In this document: positions 15,031 through 23,707 of the stretch, piece by piece
Layout: each line of letters opens with the position of its first letter
How positions within the stretch are numbered: the stretch's first letter is position 1
Source of the DNA: Acidimicrobiaceae bacterium
Lineage (GTDB): Bacteria; Actinomycetota; Acidimicrobiia; Acidimicrobiales; Acidimicrobiaceae
DNA: 52,401 nucleotides
Assembly: GCA_013044385.1 (NCBI GenBank)
Contig: JABEUN010000040.1
Span: 1 to 52,401, forward strand
Reading direction: 5' to 3'
Made by a program: the position numbers and the translations under genes
The notes under the pieces: model-generated
The model's input: the letters and a program-made list of their open reading frames with translations, nothing else
Told to the model about the DNA's origin: nothing
The model's database searches: none

Positions 15031-17300
15031 TCGATTACTCCCACGCCTACCAATTCACCAACTACTGCTTCAACTAGGGGCGTCAGGTCTACCACGTCAG
15101 TGACTTTGCCCTGTATGACCGCGGATCCCCTGATAGCATCCCTTGAACCGTACGGATCGAGCGTGACCTGCTCCTCGGTGATGTCCAAAATCGAACCGAC
15201 CACGATTCCAACGCTCCTTCCGAGTGAAGAGTGGACCACAACCTGCAACTTCGAATCGCTAGCGTCGCCGGCATCGACGCCGAGGGCAGAGGCGAGCCAC
15301 AGAAGAGGCATGATTCCATTCCTGTACTGGACGACGGGTTGCGAACCGGCCCACTCGAGCGAGTCGGTCTCGAACTCCTCTAGGCGATCGACGCTCGCCA
15401 GCGGAACAGCCACACGGGCGGAATGGCCCAAGCCCAGTAGAAGCAGCGCCTCTTTGTCGGCGACGTAGTCTCCACGAGACTCCGAGACCGAACCAGACCT
15501 CGAGTCGAGACTCTCCGACACGACGTGGCCGGCCTTGGCGACACCCATGACATCGAGGATGAGTGCGACTCGTCCATCTCCCATAATGGTTGCACCTGCA
15601 AAGGTGTTTACACTCTTGATCTGCTTTCCGAGCGGCTTGACAACGATCTCCTCGGTGTCGACAACGTGGTCGACAACGAGACCGAACTGTCGATGGTCTG
15701 CTTGGAGCACAACTATGTTCGTCGCCCCTTCATCTTCAACCAACTCGGACTCCAACTTGAGCACCTCGGACAGTTTGACCAGTGGAAGTAGGTGTCCCCT
15801 TAGACGACAGACCGGGGCACCGTCTACGGCGTCGATATCCACCTTGGCCTGCTCGGCCTCGAGCCGAACCAGTTCAACCAAGCTGACCTGAGGTATTGCG
15901 AATCTCTCACCCGCTGACTTGATGATCAGGGCCGGGATAATAGCGAGTGTGAGGGGAATGCGGATCTTGAAGGTCGAACCTTTGCCAAGCTCCGAATTGA
16001 CCTCGATACTTCCGCCGATCCTCTCAATATTCGTCTTGACGACATCCATGCCGACCCCGCGTCCAGAGACGTTGGTTACCTTCTCCGCAGTTGAGAACCC
16101 GGGCATGAAGATGAGGTGCTGCACCTCCCGGTCAGACATCTTTGACGCCTGCTCGACGGTGATGAGTCCCTTCTCGATGGCTTTGGCCTTGAGTTTAAGC
16201 GGGTCTATGCCCGCACCATCGTCGATGACCTCGATGTTGACGTAACCACCCTCGTGGTATGCCGACAGGGTCAGTATGCCTTCGTCGGGTTTGGAGTTGG
16301 CAGACCGGATCTCTGGCATCTCGATCCCGTGGTCGACCGAATTTCTAACCAGGTGGGTCAGTGGGTCCTTGATGGCCTCGATAATCGTCCGATCAAGTTC
16401 CGTCTCCTTACCTTCGAGCTCAAGGCGAACATGCTTTGACAAGGATTGGGATAGGTCTCGTACGACCCTGGGGAACTTGGACCAGATCGTGCCAATGGGT
16501 TGCATCCGAGTCTTCATCACCCCCTCTTGAAGTTCGGAGGTGATCAGGTTCAACCGTTGCGTAGTGGCAACCAGAGCGGAATTCGCCTCCCCCGCAGTGT
16601 GCTGGAGGATCTGGTTTCTAGCCAGCACGAGCTCTCCTACAAGGTTCATCAGTCGGTCCAACAACCCGACATCGACTCTGACACTGGAGTCTGAGATAAC
16701 CGACTTCGCCTCGATCGGTTCCTTCGCTGCATCTGCAGCTGCTACTTTCGATGCCAAATCTGAAGTGGCCACCACAGGCGGGGCCAAAGCTTCTGACTGA
16801 CTGGGGTTGTCGACAACCGGCTCGACCTTGGTGGGCTCATCAGCTGGGGCCGCCGCTAAAACGGGTGCAACAGCGACGGTTCCAGAGAGGGATCCGGCTG
16901 CCGCTTCGGTGAGCCGTGCGATCAGTTCTGGGTAAGTGACTTCACCGTCAGATGCAGTCGACTCTATCCTCGCCAACATCTCACGCACTGCGTCGACCAT
17001 CGCAAGGAGGGCATCAGTAATGGCGGGATTGAGAATCAGCTCACCATCTCTCAACTTGGATAGCAGGTTCTCACCCACATGGGTGACGGACTCCAACTTC
17101 TGGAATCCGAGAAAGCCGCAGGTGCCCTTTATGGTATGGATGGTTCGAAAGATCGAGGAGAGTCTCTCCTTGTCCATGGGATCGGCCTCCAGAGCCACAA
17201 GGTCGCGATCAAGTCGGTCGAGATTCTCGTGGCTCTCTACCAGGAACTCGTTGACCTCCTCTGGCAACTGCCCCTGTGATTCTCCTAAATCCTGTGCCAT
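15027..17300 (-). CDS. cheA: Chemotaxis histidine kinase CheA with two CheW-like domains
   Basis: CheA autophosphorylates in response to receptors and passes phosphate to CheY and CheB. The 757-residue protein has an HPt domain with phospho-accepting H55 (TIHTIKGTCGF), an Ala/Pro-rich linker (about 130-205), a dimerisation domain, the ATPase with HLVRNSVDHGIE and VIDDGAGID, and a CheW-like domain. A second CheW-like domain follows (about 620-750). I see no P2 (CheY-binding) domain between HPt and dimerisation domain, only linker. A GGAGG lies 6 nt before the ATG, and a sigma28-like promoter about 50 nt upstream. Confidence 0.95.
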   Translation of the reverse strand: MAQDLGESQGQLPEEVNEFLVESHENLDRLDRDLVALEADPMDKERLSSIFRTIHTIKGTCGFLGFQKLESVTHVGENLLSKLRDGELILNPAITDALLAMVDAVREMLARIESTASDGEVTYPELIARLTEAAAGSLSGTVAVAPVLAAAPADEPTKVEPVVDNPSQSEALAPPVVATSDLASKVAAADAAKEPIEAKSVISDSSVRVDVGLLDRLMNLVGELVLARNQILQHTAGEANSALVATTQRLNLITSELQEGVMKTRMQPIGTIWSKFPRVVRDLSQSLSKHVRLELEGKETELDRTIIEAIKDPLTHLVRNSVDHGIEMPEIRSANSKPDEGILTLSAYHEGGYVNIEVIDDGAGIDPLKLKAKAIEKGLITVEQASKMSDREVQHLIFMPGFSTAEKVTNVSGRGVGMDVVKTNIERIGGSIEVNSELGKGSTFKIRIPLTLAIIPALIIKSAGERFAIPQVSLVELVRLEAEQAKVDIDAVDGAPVCRLRGHLLPLVKLSEVLKLESELVEDEGATNIVVLQADHRQFGLVVDHVVDTEEIVVKPLGKQIKSVNTFAGATIMGDGRVALILDVMGVAKAGHVVSESLDSRSGSVSESRGDYVADKEALLLLGLGHSARVAVPLASVDRLEEFETDSLEWAGSQPVVQYRNGIMPLLWLASALGVDAGDASDSKLQVVVHSSLGRSVGIVVGSILDITEEQVTLDPYGSRDAIRGSAVIQGKVTDVVDLTPLVEAVVGELVGVGVIE

Positions 17301-17617
17301 CTATGCCTCCGAAGCACCGTCGAATGGTTCGACTCTGTTACTTCAAGACTTTCGGCACTTCATGTCTGGCCCTTGACTGTCAAATACATCACCTTGTCAA
17401 GTTTCTGGTCACATTTTCCCCAAATGGTCCTCAGTCCGGCTCGGCTTACATAAGAGCAGGAAGGGGCGCCACGATCCGGACCATTGACTAATGAAGTCCG
17501 GGTCGAACCACAGCATTGTGATTTTCAACGTGCGTTAACTGCCATTTGGATCTAGAGTGTGGGTGACCAAGTAAATGAGCCGGGCCTTACCCCGTCACCG
17601 TAGCGCAGGGAGGCGCA
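17301..17617. other. 317-bp divergent region between cheA and csrA
   Basis: It holds the cheA promoter on the left and must hold a csrA promoter on the right, which I could not place. An inverted repeat (CCGGAC...GTCCGG, 17476-17501) lies in the middle. Near csrA, GGTGAC and GTCACC could pair across 26 nt. No gene is seen. Confidence 0.5.
17349..17376 (-). promoter_or_regulatory. Candidate sigma28-type promoter for the cheA operon
   Basis: TCAAG (17372-17376) and GCCGAAAG (17349-17356) on the minus strand are separated by 15 nt, the same layout as before flagellin. The predicted start leaves a leader of about 40 nt before the cheA ATG, which has its own good Shine-Dalgarno. Confidence 0.5.
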
Positions 17618-17878
17618 ATGCTTGTACTTACAAGGCGAGCCAATCAGAGTATCGTCATCGGCAAGGACATTGTGATAACAATTCTGGATGTCCACAGAGA
17701 TCAGGTTCGCATCGGTATCAAGGCTCCACGGGACGTTGATGTACATCGTCTTGAGGTCTTCGAGGCTCTAGAGAAGGCGAACCAGGAGGCTGCCATCTCG
17801 GACGGCGACCTCCTGATAACGGCCGAGGGGCAGGAAGAGCCGGCCCCCACCGTTGAGGAAAAGAAGTCGGCTAGCTGA
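17618..17878 (+). CDS. csrA: Carbon storage/translational regulator CsrA
   Basis: CsrA is a homodimeric RNA-binding protein that blocks or stabilises mRNAs at GGA motifs. The first 55 residues match the family closely (MLVLTRRANQSIVIG, QVRIGIKAPRDVDVHR), including the RNA-contacting R at the VHR motif. A Glu-rich C-terminal extension to residue 86 is longer than in E. coli and may be where FliW binds, as in Bacillus. The start follows GGGAGG. It is the only plus-strand gene in the flagellar region and converges on fliW, with which it overlaps by 8 bp. Confidence 0.96.
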   Translation: MLVLTRRANQSIVIGKDIVITILDVHRDQVRIGIKAPRDVDVHRLEVFEALEKANQEAAISDGDLLITAEGQEEPAPTVEEKKSAS

Positions 17879-18338
17879 GCTTTTCGGCCCGCGTCGGGTC
17901 GTAAAAGAGTGGCTTGAGCTGGTGGCGCAGCTCAAATGAAGAGCCTGGCTGGGGAACTTGGAGTGCGATACCGTTGCTCACGTTGAATACCAGCGGAGCA
18001 TAGGTGTTCGCACTTGGAGCCGTTGAGCGCTTTCCAAGTGTGCACACCACCATAACCAAGGCGTCCTCGGCCCTCTCCAGACCGAGCCGGTCCTGGTATT
18101 CGCTGTCGATCTCGATGATATAGTCACCAACCACATCGCGGGGATGGGCAACTACGAATACCGGGCCACCTCCCTCATCGATGCACCGAAGCGCGAAATA
18201 GGGTCCAAACTCTATTCCAAGCTTGAAGAGATGGAAGTAGCGGGCCCGCTCGTAACCGGGAATCCCAGCCGGAAACTGGAAGATCAGATCGTTCGTGGAG
18301 CCTTCGGGCGTCAGCTCGAGTTCCTGGGTATTTGGCAT
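17871..18338 (-). CDS. fliW: Flagellar assembly factor FliW
   Basis: FliW binds both flagellin and CsrA. When flagellin is exported, freed FliW sequesters CsrA and flagellin translation resumes. The 155-residue product has the family features FPAGIPGYERARYFHL near residue 22 and an ADA/EDALVMVVCTL region near 91. It is the last gene of flgN-flgK-flgL-fliW; only 13 nt separate it from flgL. Its 3' end overlaps the 3' end of the oppositely oriented csrA. Confidence 0.94.
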   Translation of the reverse strand: MPNTQELELTPEGSTNDLIFQFPAGIPGYERARYFHLFKLGIEFGPYFALRCIDEGGGPVFVVAHPRDVVGDYIIEIDSEYQDRLGLERAEDALVMVVCTLGKRSTAPSANTYAPLVFNVSNGIALQVPQPGSSFELRHQLKPLFYDPTRAEKLS

Positions 18339-18351
18339 GTCGTGTTTCTCC

Positions 18352-19251
18352 CTATGGCAGGTATTGGGCCAAGCTCGGCTGCACCGACTTGGACGTGACG
18401 AATAGTGCGATCTGATAGTTGCTCTGGAGTTGTTGGAACTGTGTCGTTGCCTGAGCCATGTTCAGGTTCTGGAAGTTCCCGAACTCTGTGGTCAAGTTCT
18501 GAACTGAAAGCGTCGCTTGCTGCTGGGACACTGTGAGTTGCTGAAAGTAGGCTCCCACGGTTCCGGCTGCGTTGGTGGCAGTTGCAAATGCCGAATCAAA
18601 GTTCCCGAGATCAGTTCCGACCGCTGCTGAAACGTTGGGTGGATTCTGACCTAGGTCCGATATCACCTGCTTGAGTGCACCAAACATCTGGCTGAAGGGA
18701 TCCGTCACGCTGGCTTGCACTGCATAACCCGGTGCAACAGTCCTGGTTGGATCCGTCGAGTTGCCGTTGTATGTGACGGTATTGCCAGCACCGACACTGT
18801 AGGTCTGTCCCACACCCGATGTGCCACCAAAGATACCAACGCCCTGGTAGGTCGTATTTGCAATCCCGACGAGCGCATTGAAGTCACTCTGCAGACTCGA
18901 GACAAGTCCCGAAACCGACTGGCTGGTGATACCGGGGCTGCCCGCCTGCAGTATCGTGACCCTCGCCTGTTGGAGCAGACTCACTGCGTCCGACATCGAC
19001 GAGTTGGCCAGGGAGGCGAGTCCAAGTCCGTCGCTTGCGTTGCTCTGGTACTGGTTATACCTCGTGATCTGGGACTGTATACCCAAGATCTGCACTAGAA
19101 GCTGTGGGTTGTCAGAGGGCTTTGTGACGTTGACCCCAGCTGACAACTGGGCCGTGAGGTTCGACAGCTGGGTCTGTGTCGTGTCGAGTTGGTAGGCCAT
19201 TGAAGACGCGAGGCTCTGTGGCGTCAAACCTGGAATGTAAGCATTACTCAT
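18352..19251 (-). CDS. flgL: Hook-filament junction protein FlgL (HAP3)
   Basis: FlgL joins the hook-filament junction to flagellin. The 299-residue protein is flagellin-like at both ends, with TTQTQLSNLTAQLSAGVNVTKPSDNPQ near residue 25 and a C-terminal helix region. The typical NAS/SNASDGLGLASLANSSMSDAVSLLQQAR follows. Its ATG overlaps the flgK stop by 4 nt. It begins with an unusual N-terminus (SNAYIPGLTPQSLASSM), which is still compatible with the family. Confidence 0.92.
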   Translation of the reverse strand: MSNAYIPGLTPQSLASSMAYQLDTTQTQLSNLTAQLSAGVNVTKPSDNPQLLVQILGIQSQITRYNQYQSNASDGLGLASLANSSMSDAVSLLQQARVTILQAGSPGITSQSVSGLVSSLQSDFNALVGIANTTYQGVGIFGGTSGVGQTYSVGAGNTVTYNGNSTDPTRTVAPGYAVQASVTDPFSQMFGALKQVISDLGQNPPNVSAAVGTDLGNFDSAFATATNAAGTVGAYFQQLTVSQQQATLSVQNLTTEFGNFQNLNMAQATTQFQQLQSNYQIALFVTSKSVQPSLAQYLP

Positions 19252-20654
19252 ACGGCGGCCAACAGGCTCTGTAGGTTCGAAGTGACAGTCGAGATCACCT
19301 TCGCAGCGGCTTGATAGCCCTGTTGATAGTTGACCATCGAGACCATCTCATTGTTGACGTTCACGCCCGAGACGGCCTGGACGGCCTGGAAGGCACTCTG
19401 GTAGTTCGTCTGAGCCGCCTGAAGGGAGGAGTTGGCATTCGCCACGTCCGTCCCAATCCCTCCCGAGGCCTGCGACCAGAGCGCGTCTGGGCCAGTTGTC
19501 AGGTTGGATAGTTCCGCCCACGCCTGGGCATTGCTTCCATCTCCCGGCGCTGCTACTGCGGGAGGTGCCGGCGTTGCCGCTGCGGCGATGCCCCAAAGTC
19601 CCGGGTCAGTAGCCGTGGGTGTCGTAGGTGTGTTGGCAATGTTTGGATTTACGGCGATCGAAAAGGCGCCAGATGTGCCCACGGTCGTCAGATTGAAAAA
19701 GGGCATCGAGGTTGCCGAGATCGGCGTGGTCGACCCCGGAAGAAAGTACGACCCCTGGGCCTGCTGGGCATTGACAACGCTATTGAGAGACTGAGCGACG
19801 CTGAGAAGTTTTTGCTGATAGTTAGGAATCTGGCTATTGACTGCGTTGAACATGGCTCCCAAGGACCCCGTTGTTGGAGTAGCTGGGGCCGCAACTCCCG
19901 ATACGGTGAGGGAGTAGGGCACTCCAGTTCCCGAGAGCGAGACCTGATTTACCAAATTGCCCTGTACGAGCATCACGCCACCGAGAAGTACGTTCACCGT
20001 TCCGTCGCTATTCTGCTGCACGGTAGCACCTGTCATGGAGCTCAACTGGCTGAGGATTTGGCTCTGCTGATCGATGAGTGTTTGATCAGTCTGAGTACCC
20101 GCAGCGTGGATCTGCCCGTTTAGAGAGCCGAGCGTCGCGAGCATCGAATTTAACGATGTCACCTGGCCCGAAATCGCGTTCTGAGTGCTCTGGCTTAGAC
20201 CTTGAAGGAAGGTGGAACCCTGGTTGAGGGTGTTTGAGATGTTCTGTGCATTTGCCACTACCTGCTGCCTCGCAGCGAGCTGTGACGGATTGTTCGCCAC
20301 CTGATCAAGAGACGACCAGAAGCCCGCAAGCTGTTCGGATATGCCGGTCGGAGATGGCTCCTGGAATACCGTCATGATCTGGGATAAAACCGACTGGGAC
20401 TGTTGTGCGCTGGCCTGTACAGATCCCGCGTTCAATTCGATGTTGGTCTGGAACTGATTGGAAACCTGACCAATCGACGACACCTGAACTCCGGTTCCAA
20501 CCCCTGAGGCCGGGTCGACCGTTGCATTCAGGTTCACCTGTTCTCTTATGTAACCGGGAGTGTTGGCGTTCGCAATGTTCTGTGAGACAGTGTCCAAGCC
20601 GGTCTGAAAGGCGTTCAGACCGCTAGAAGCGATGTTCAGCGCCGCGCCTGTCAT
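19248..20654 (-). CDS. flgK: Hook-associated protein FlgK (HAP1)
   Basis: FlgK forms the junction ring between hook and FlgL. The N-terminus is typical (LNIASSGLNAFQTGLDTVSQNIANANTPGYIREQ), and the C-terminus has the conserved VSGVNVNNEMVSMVNYQQGYQAAAKVI region. The 468 residues include a helical section rich in Gln and Ser. It is coupled to both neighbours by 4-nt overlaps (flgN upstream, flgL downstream). Confidence 0.95.
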   Translation of the reverse strand: MTGAALNIASSGLNAFQTGLDTVSQNIANANTPGYIREQVNLNATVDPASGVGTGVQVSSIGQVSNQFQTNIELNAGSVQASAQQSQSVLSQIMTVFQEPSPTGISEQLAGFWSSLDQVANNPSQLAARQQVVANAQNISNTLNQGSTFLQGLSQSTQNAISGQVTSLNSMLATLGSLNGQIHAAGTQTDQTLIDQQSQILSQLSSMTGATVQQNSDGTVNVLLGGVMLVQGNLVNQVSLSGTGVPYSLTVSGVAAPATPTTGSLGAMFNAVNSQIPNYQQKLLSVAQSLNSVVNAQQAQGSYFLPGSTTPISATSMPFFNLTTVGTSGAFSIAVNPNIANTPTTPTATDPGLWGIAAAATPAPPAVAAPGDGSNAQAWAELSNLTTGPDALWSQASGGIGTDVANANSSLQAAQTNYQSAFQAVQAVSGVNVNNEMVSMVNYQQGYQAAAKVISTVTSNLQSLLAAV

Positions 20655-21127
20655 GCGATCTGACTCACAAGGCTGAAGTTCTTACTATCTACCGTGCCAT
20701 TGGCTTGGTATGTGTTGGGTACTCCGAGCACCCCACCAAGCAGTTCGTCAATCAGGTCCAAGCGTTGGGTCAGAAGACCGCGCAACACACCCACGAGAGC
20801 CTCGATCCGGCGTAGTTGTTCATTCATCTCCACCCTGGTCGTGGTGAAGGTAAGCGCCCACTCAGCAGGAGCCTTCTTTGCGATCTCAGTGAGTGGTGAA
20901 TTCGGATCGATTCCCAGGCTCGCCGCATACGCCGCCGACTCCTTGCGCCGCCGATCATCCACCGTGTCCATCTGGGCGCGGATCACCGCCACCTCTTGGC
21001 ACGCCTTGGCAATCCTGTTGTGTCGTCCTGCTCTGGCAACCAGTTCCAGCGCCTCGAGCCGAAACTCAAGTTCGTCCAGTAACGTCTTCTGCTCCCAGAG
21101 GATCTGTGCGAGGTTATCTGCAACCAT
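20651..21127 (-). CDS. flgN: FlgN-like chaperone
   Basis: The 158-residue helical protein matches the FlgN pattern: an N-terminal LWEQKTLLDELEFRLEALELV helix pair, a central helix, and a C-terminal coiled coil. FlgN keeps FlgK and FlgL unfolded for export, and it is encoded directly before flgK here, with a 4-nt overlap. The sequence itself is weakly conserved, so position carries much of the call. No Shine-Dalgarno precedes the ATG, and the proposed promoter places the transcription start at or next to it. Confidence 0.8.
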   Translation of the reverse strand: MVADNLAQILWEQKTLLDELEFRLEALELVARAGRHNRIAKACQEVAVIRAQMDTVDDRRRKESAAYAASLGIDPNSPLTEIAKKAPAEWALTFTTTRVEMNEQLRRIEALVGVLRGLLTQRLDLIDELLGGVLGVPNTYQANGTVDSKNFSLVSQIA

Positions 21128-21134
21128 GGTTTGT

Positions 21135-21162
21135 TGATCGGCAGATGTTGAATCAAACTGAG
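21135..21162 (-). promoter_or_regulatory. Candidate sigma28-type promoter for flgN-flgK-flgL-fliW
   Basis: CTCAGTTT (21155-21162) and GCCGATCA (21135-21142) on the minus strand are separated by 12 nt, matching the flagellar consensus with AGTT and GCCGA in the same register as before flagellin. The -10 element ends 8 nt before the flgN ATG. The transcript would therefore be leaderless, consistent with the missing Shine-Dalgarno. Confidence 0.5.
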
Positions 21163-21167
21163 CAAAA

Positions 21168-22490
21168 CTACCTAAATTCCCTTGAAAATGGCCATCTACG
21201 TGCGTTGAGTCTCACCGATCGTGGAGGAGTTCTGCCCTGTATCAACACTGCTGTGCCATTCGGTTGCTCTCTAATGCTCAGATTCGGAAGCCGCGAAGGG
21301 CCATTACCTATGAGCGCCTCGGCAAGAGCGAGGGTCTCAGGATCGGAAATTCCGGGAAGAAAGAGCTTGGAACGGTGATTGTTGACGACCGTATTTGAGG
21401 CCAGACCGTAACACGTTCTCAGCTGAGAAATATCCTGGAGCGCAGTGAGCAACAGGACCCCGAGGCCAGATCCCACACTTGCCAACTCCGCGAGTTCCGG
21501 AAGTGGAGCTGTATTCGCCGCCTCATCTAGAACTACCAGCGTCTTATCTGTGCCGAGAACCCCCGATCTTGCCAGCGCCCGGTCGATCAACAAAGAGTTC
21601 AGCGCTGCGAAGTACGGTGCAAGTCTCCTCTGGTCCGACAGCGGCGAGATCAGGTAGATGGTGAAAGGGGATACACCTGCGGACAGTGCCCTGACAGAGG
21701 TCAGGCTCCCCGCCTTGGTGAGGTGTTGGATCGCCGAGACGATGGGCTCAAGAACCGCTGTAAGTGTAAGTAGGACCGAGGAGAGTTGCTTCTCATCCCA
21801 GTATCGAAGCGAGTCGAGGCAAAGCCGAGCGTCTTTGTCCCCAAAAGGATCCAATCTCTCGAATGCAGGCTCGAGCGAACCCGCCGAGATCCAATCCATT
21901 ACGAGGGGGACTCCACCGTCCATCCTGTTTGCCGCCAGCAACAGCGGGGCCAACGTCCTCTCCGCAAGTGTGTACCAAAATCTCGACTCACTTGATGCCG
22001 TCTGAAACCCGACCTGAGAGACCGATAGCAGGTTCGCTACCCGCCTCGCCACTTTGAAGTCATCGCAGTCGAGTACCGGATCCCACATGATGTCACTCGA
22101 TTCGCCCGTGAGTCCGAGTCTGAACACCTGCGAGATTGCACTTCTTCTACTACTAGTAAGATTGACTATGTCATCCTTAACACTGGTAACAATCGCTGAA
22201 CCCTGCCAAGCATTAAGTATTGGCGCTATAACATCTCGGGTCTTCCCCGATCTGGTAGGACCAAATACGACGACCGACGAGCCCCGTTCCAAACTCTTAA
22301 GCAGACCGGGACTCCATGGCCAACTCCGGTCGCCGAACCACCGAGCAGATAAAGTCGGCGTGGCAGATCGCATTGCCGCGGCGCTATGGCCACTGGTCCG
22401 ACTCGCCCTCTGATGTCCGGCCTCTCGATCACGCAGTAAGAAAAGTCCGGCCAAGCCGAGCAGTACTACCCCAAGTACAGAAGCGTGCAA
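21168..22490 (-). CDS. VirD4/TraG-like coupling ATPase
   Basis: The 440-residue protein has an N-terminal membrane segment (LGVVLLGLAGLFLL, about 5-18), a Walker A GPTRSGKT near residue 77 and a Walker B LVVLDEA near residue 315. The order and spacing fit the type IV coupling protein family, which feeds substrates to a type IV secretion channel. It begins at a TTG 2 nt after the VirB4-like gene, so the two are coupled. It is shorter than many VirD4 proteins and has no obvious extra domain. No relaxase lies nearby, so the substrate may be protein, or this is a piece of a larger dispersed system. Confidence 0.82.
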   Translation of the reverse strand: MHASVLGVVLLGLAGLFLLRDREAGHQRASRTSGHSAAAMRSATPTLSARWFGDRSWPWSPGLLKSLERGSSVVVFGPTRSGKTRDVIAPILNAWQGSAIVTSVKDDIVNLTSSRRSAISQVFRLGLTGESSDIMWDPVLDCDDFKVARRVANLLSVSQVGFQTASSESRFWYTLAERTLAPLLLAANRMDGGVPLVMDWISAGSLEPAFERLDPFGDKDARLCLDSLRYWDEKQLSSVLLTLTAVLEPIVSAIQHLTKAGSLTSVRALSAGVSPFTIYLISPLSDQRRLAPYFAALNSLLIDRALARSGVLGTDKTLVVLDEAANTAPLPELAELASVGSGLGVLLLTALQDISQLRTCYGLASNTVVNNHRSKLFLPGISDPETLALAEALIGNGPSRLPNLSIREQPNGTAVLIQGRTPPRSVRLNARRWPFSREFR

Positions 22491-22492
22491 AG

Positions 22493-23707
22493 TCAGCTCA
22501 CTTCGGTCCTTGTGCTGAATTTGGCCGAAGTTCTAATCGCATCGTCCGTGTCGGTAATCGGCTGTTCACTTGGATGGAGTCTGTGGGCAACCATGGACAG
22601 TCTGTCGCCGACCTTCCAGAGGGCCACGCCCTTGCGCAGTCTCGGCAGTGAACTTGCCACCGGATGGGGAATAGCCAAGAACCGCCTCATCGCCTCTGAC
22701 TCCGAGGCTGGTTGGGCATATACAACGAAGGTCTCCGAGTCCAGCGCAAGTCCCGCAGAGGACTCAGCACCGGCTCGACTAAGGTCAGAGAGTCTGTGCT
22801 GAACTGCGACGTTGGCTATCCCGTGCGACCGAGAAAGTTTCCACAGCGATGCGAACCAGTCGACTACCGTCGCACCCTTCAACAGGGCCCATGCCTCATC
22901 CAAAACGAAGTAGGAGCCTTTTGCTCCCCTTCCTGCAAGGAGGCTCTGTCGATGGCTCAAAAGCAGATTGACAGTTATTCCCAACGCCGCGGTCCCGACC
23001 AGTGATGACAGATCTACGACCATGGAGCCGGTGTCAAATAACGAGTCCCCATCAGTTGCGACTAGGCCGGCCAGATCTCCATCGATCAGCCTCCTCACCT
23101 CGGCCGCAAGTCCCAGTCGGACCCCGACCTCAAGGGTGGAATAGGATTCCGGCGATTCGAGGAGACCTCTGTGTAGCTCGACCACATCAACCAGGCCCCT
23201 GCGCTGAATCGACGATCTGATCGACTGGTCAACGAAGTGACGCTCGATCGGATCCAATCTCCTTGCGATCACAGCCTCGACAAGGTCGTAGCTTGCAAGC
23301 ACCAGACGCGCCAGGTTTGCAGCTGGCTCCAAAGCTGCGTCGTAGCCGGGGAATGGATTTAGGCCAAGTCGAGTCCTAGCGGAGGGTTGAATCCTTCTGG
23401 CGCCTGTCAGCTTGCATAGACCTTCGTACTCACCTTTCGGATCGAGTACAAAGAACTCATGTCCGGATAGGTATTGGCGATATAGAAGTGACTTGACTAG
23501 GGCAGACTTCCCCCGTCCGATCTGTCCGACTACAACCATATTTAGGTTCGTAAGATACCCATCTTCATACAATCTGAACGGGTCATACCGAAACACCCCG
23601 CCTTCGAAGTCGTTACCTATCGGGACTCCCCGTCCAGGCTTCGGAGATGAAGTAGGCGGAAAGAAGACCGACATGCTCGTCGAGGTCTCATACATTCGGC
23701 TCCTCAT
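22493..23707 (-). CDS. VirB4-like secretion ATPase
   Basis: The 404-residue protein has Walker A GQIGRGKSAL near residue 60, an FFVLDPKGEYEGL segment typical of VirB4/TraC near 86, and Walker B YFVLDEAWALL near residue 265. Only the ATPase part is present; the usual N-terminal VirB4 domain is missing, and the SCO6880-like gene upstream may supply it. This split layout is known in actinobacterial conjugation elements. Its start overlaps that gene's stop by 4 nt. Confidence 0.82.
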   Translation of the reverse strand: MRSRMYETSTSMSVFFPPTSSPKPGRGVPIGNDFEGGVFRYDPFRLYEDGYLTNLNMVVVGQIGRGKSALVKSLLYRQYLSGHEFFVLDPKGEYEGLCKLTGARRIQPSARTRLGLNPFPGYDAALEPAANLARLVLASYDLVEAVIARRLDPIERHFVDQSIRSSIQRRGLVDVVELHRGLLESPESYSTLEVGVRLGLAAEVRRLIDGDLAGLVATDGDSLFDTGSMVVDLSSLVGTAALGITVNLLLSHRQSLLAGRGAKGSYFVLDEAWALLKGATVVDWFASLWKLSRSHGIANVAVQHRLSDLSRAGAESSAGLALDSETFVVYAQPASESEAMRRFLAIPHPVASSLPRLRKGVALWKVGDRLSMVAHRLHPSEQPITDTDDAIRTSAKFSTRTEVS

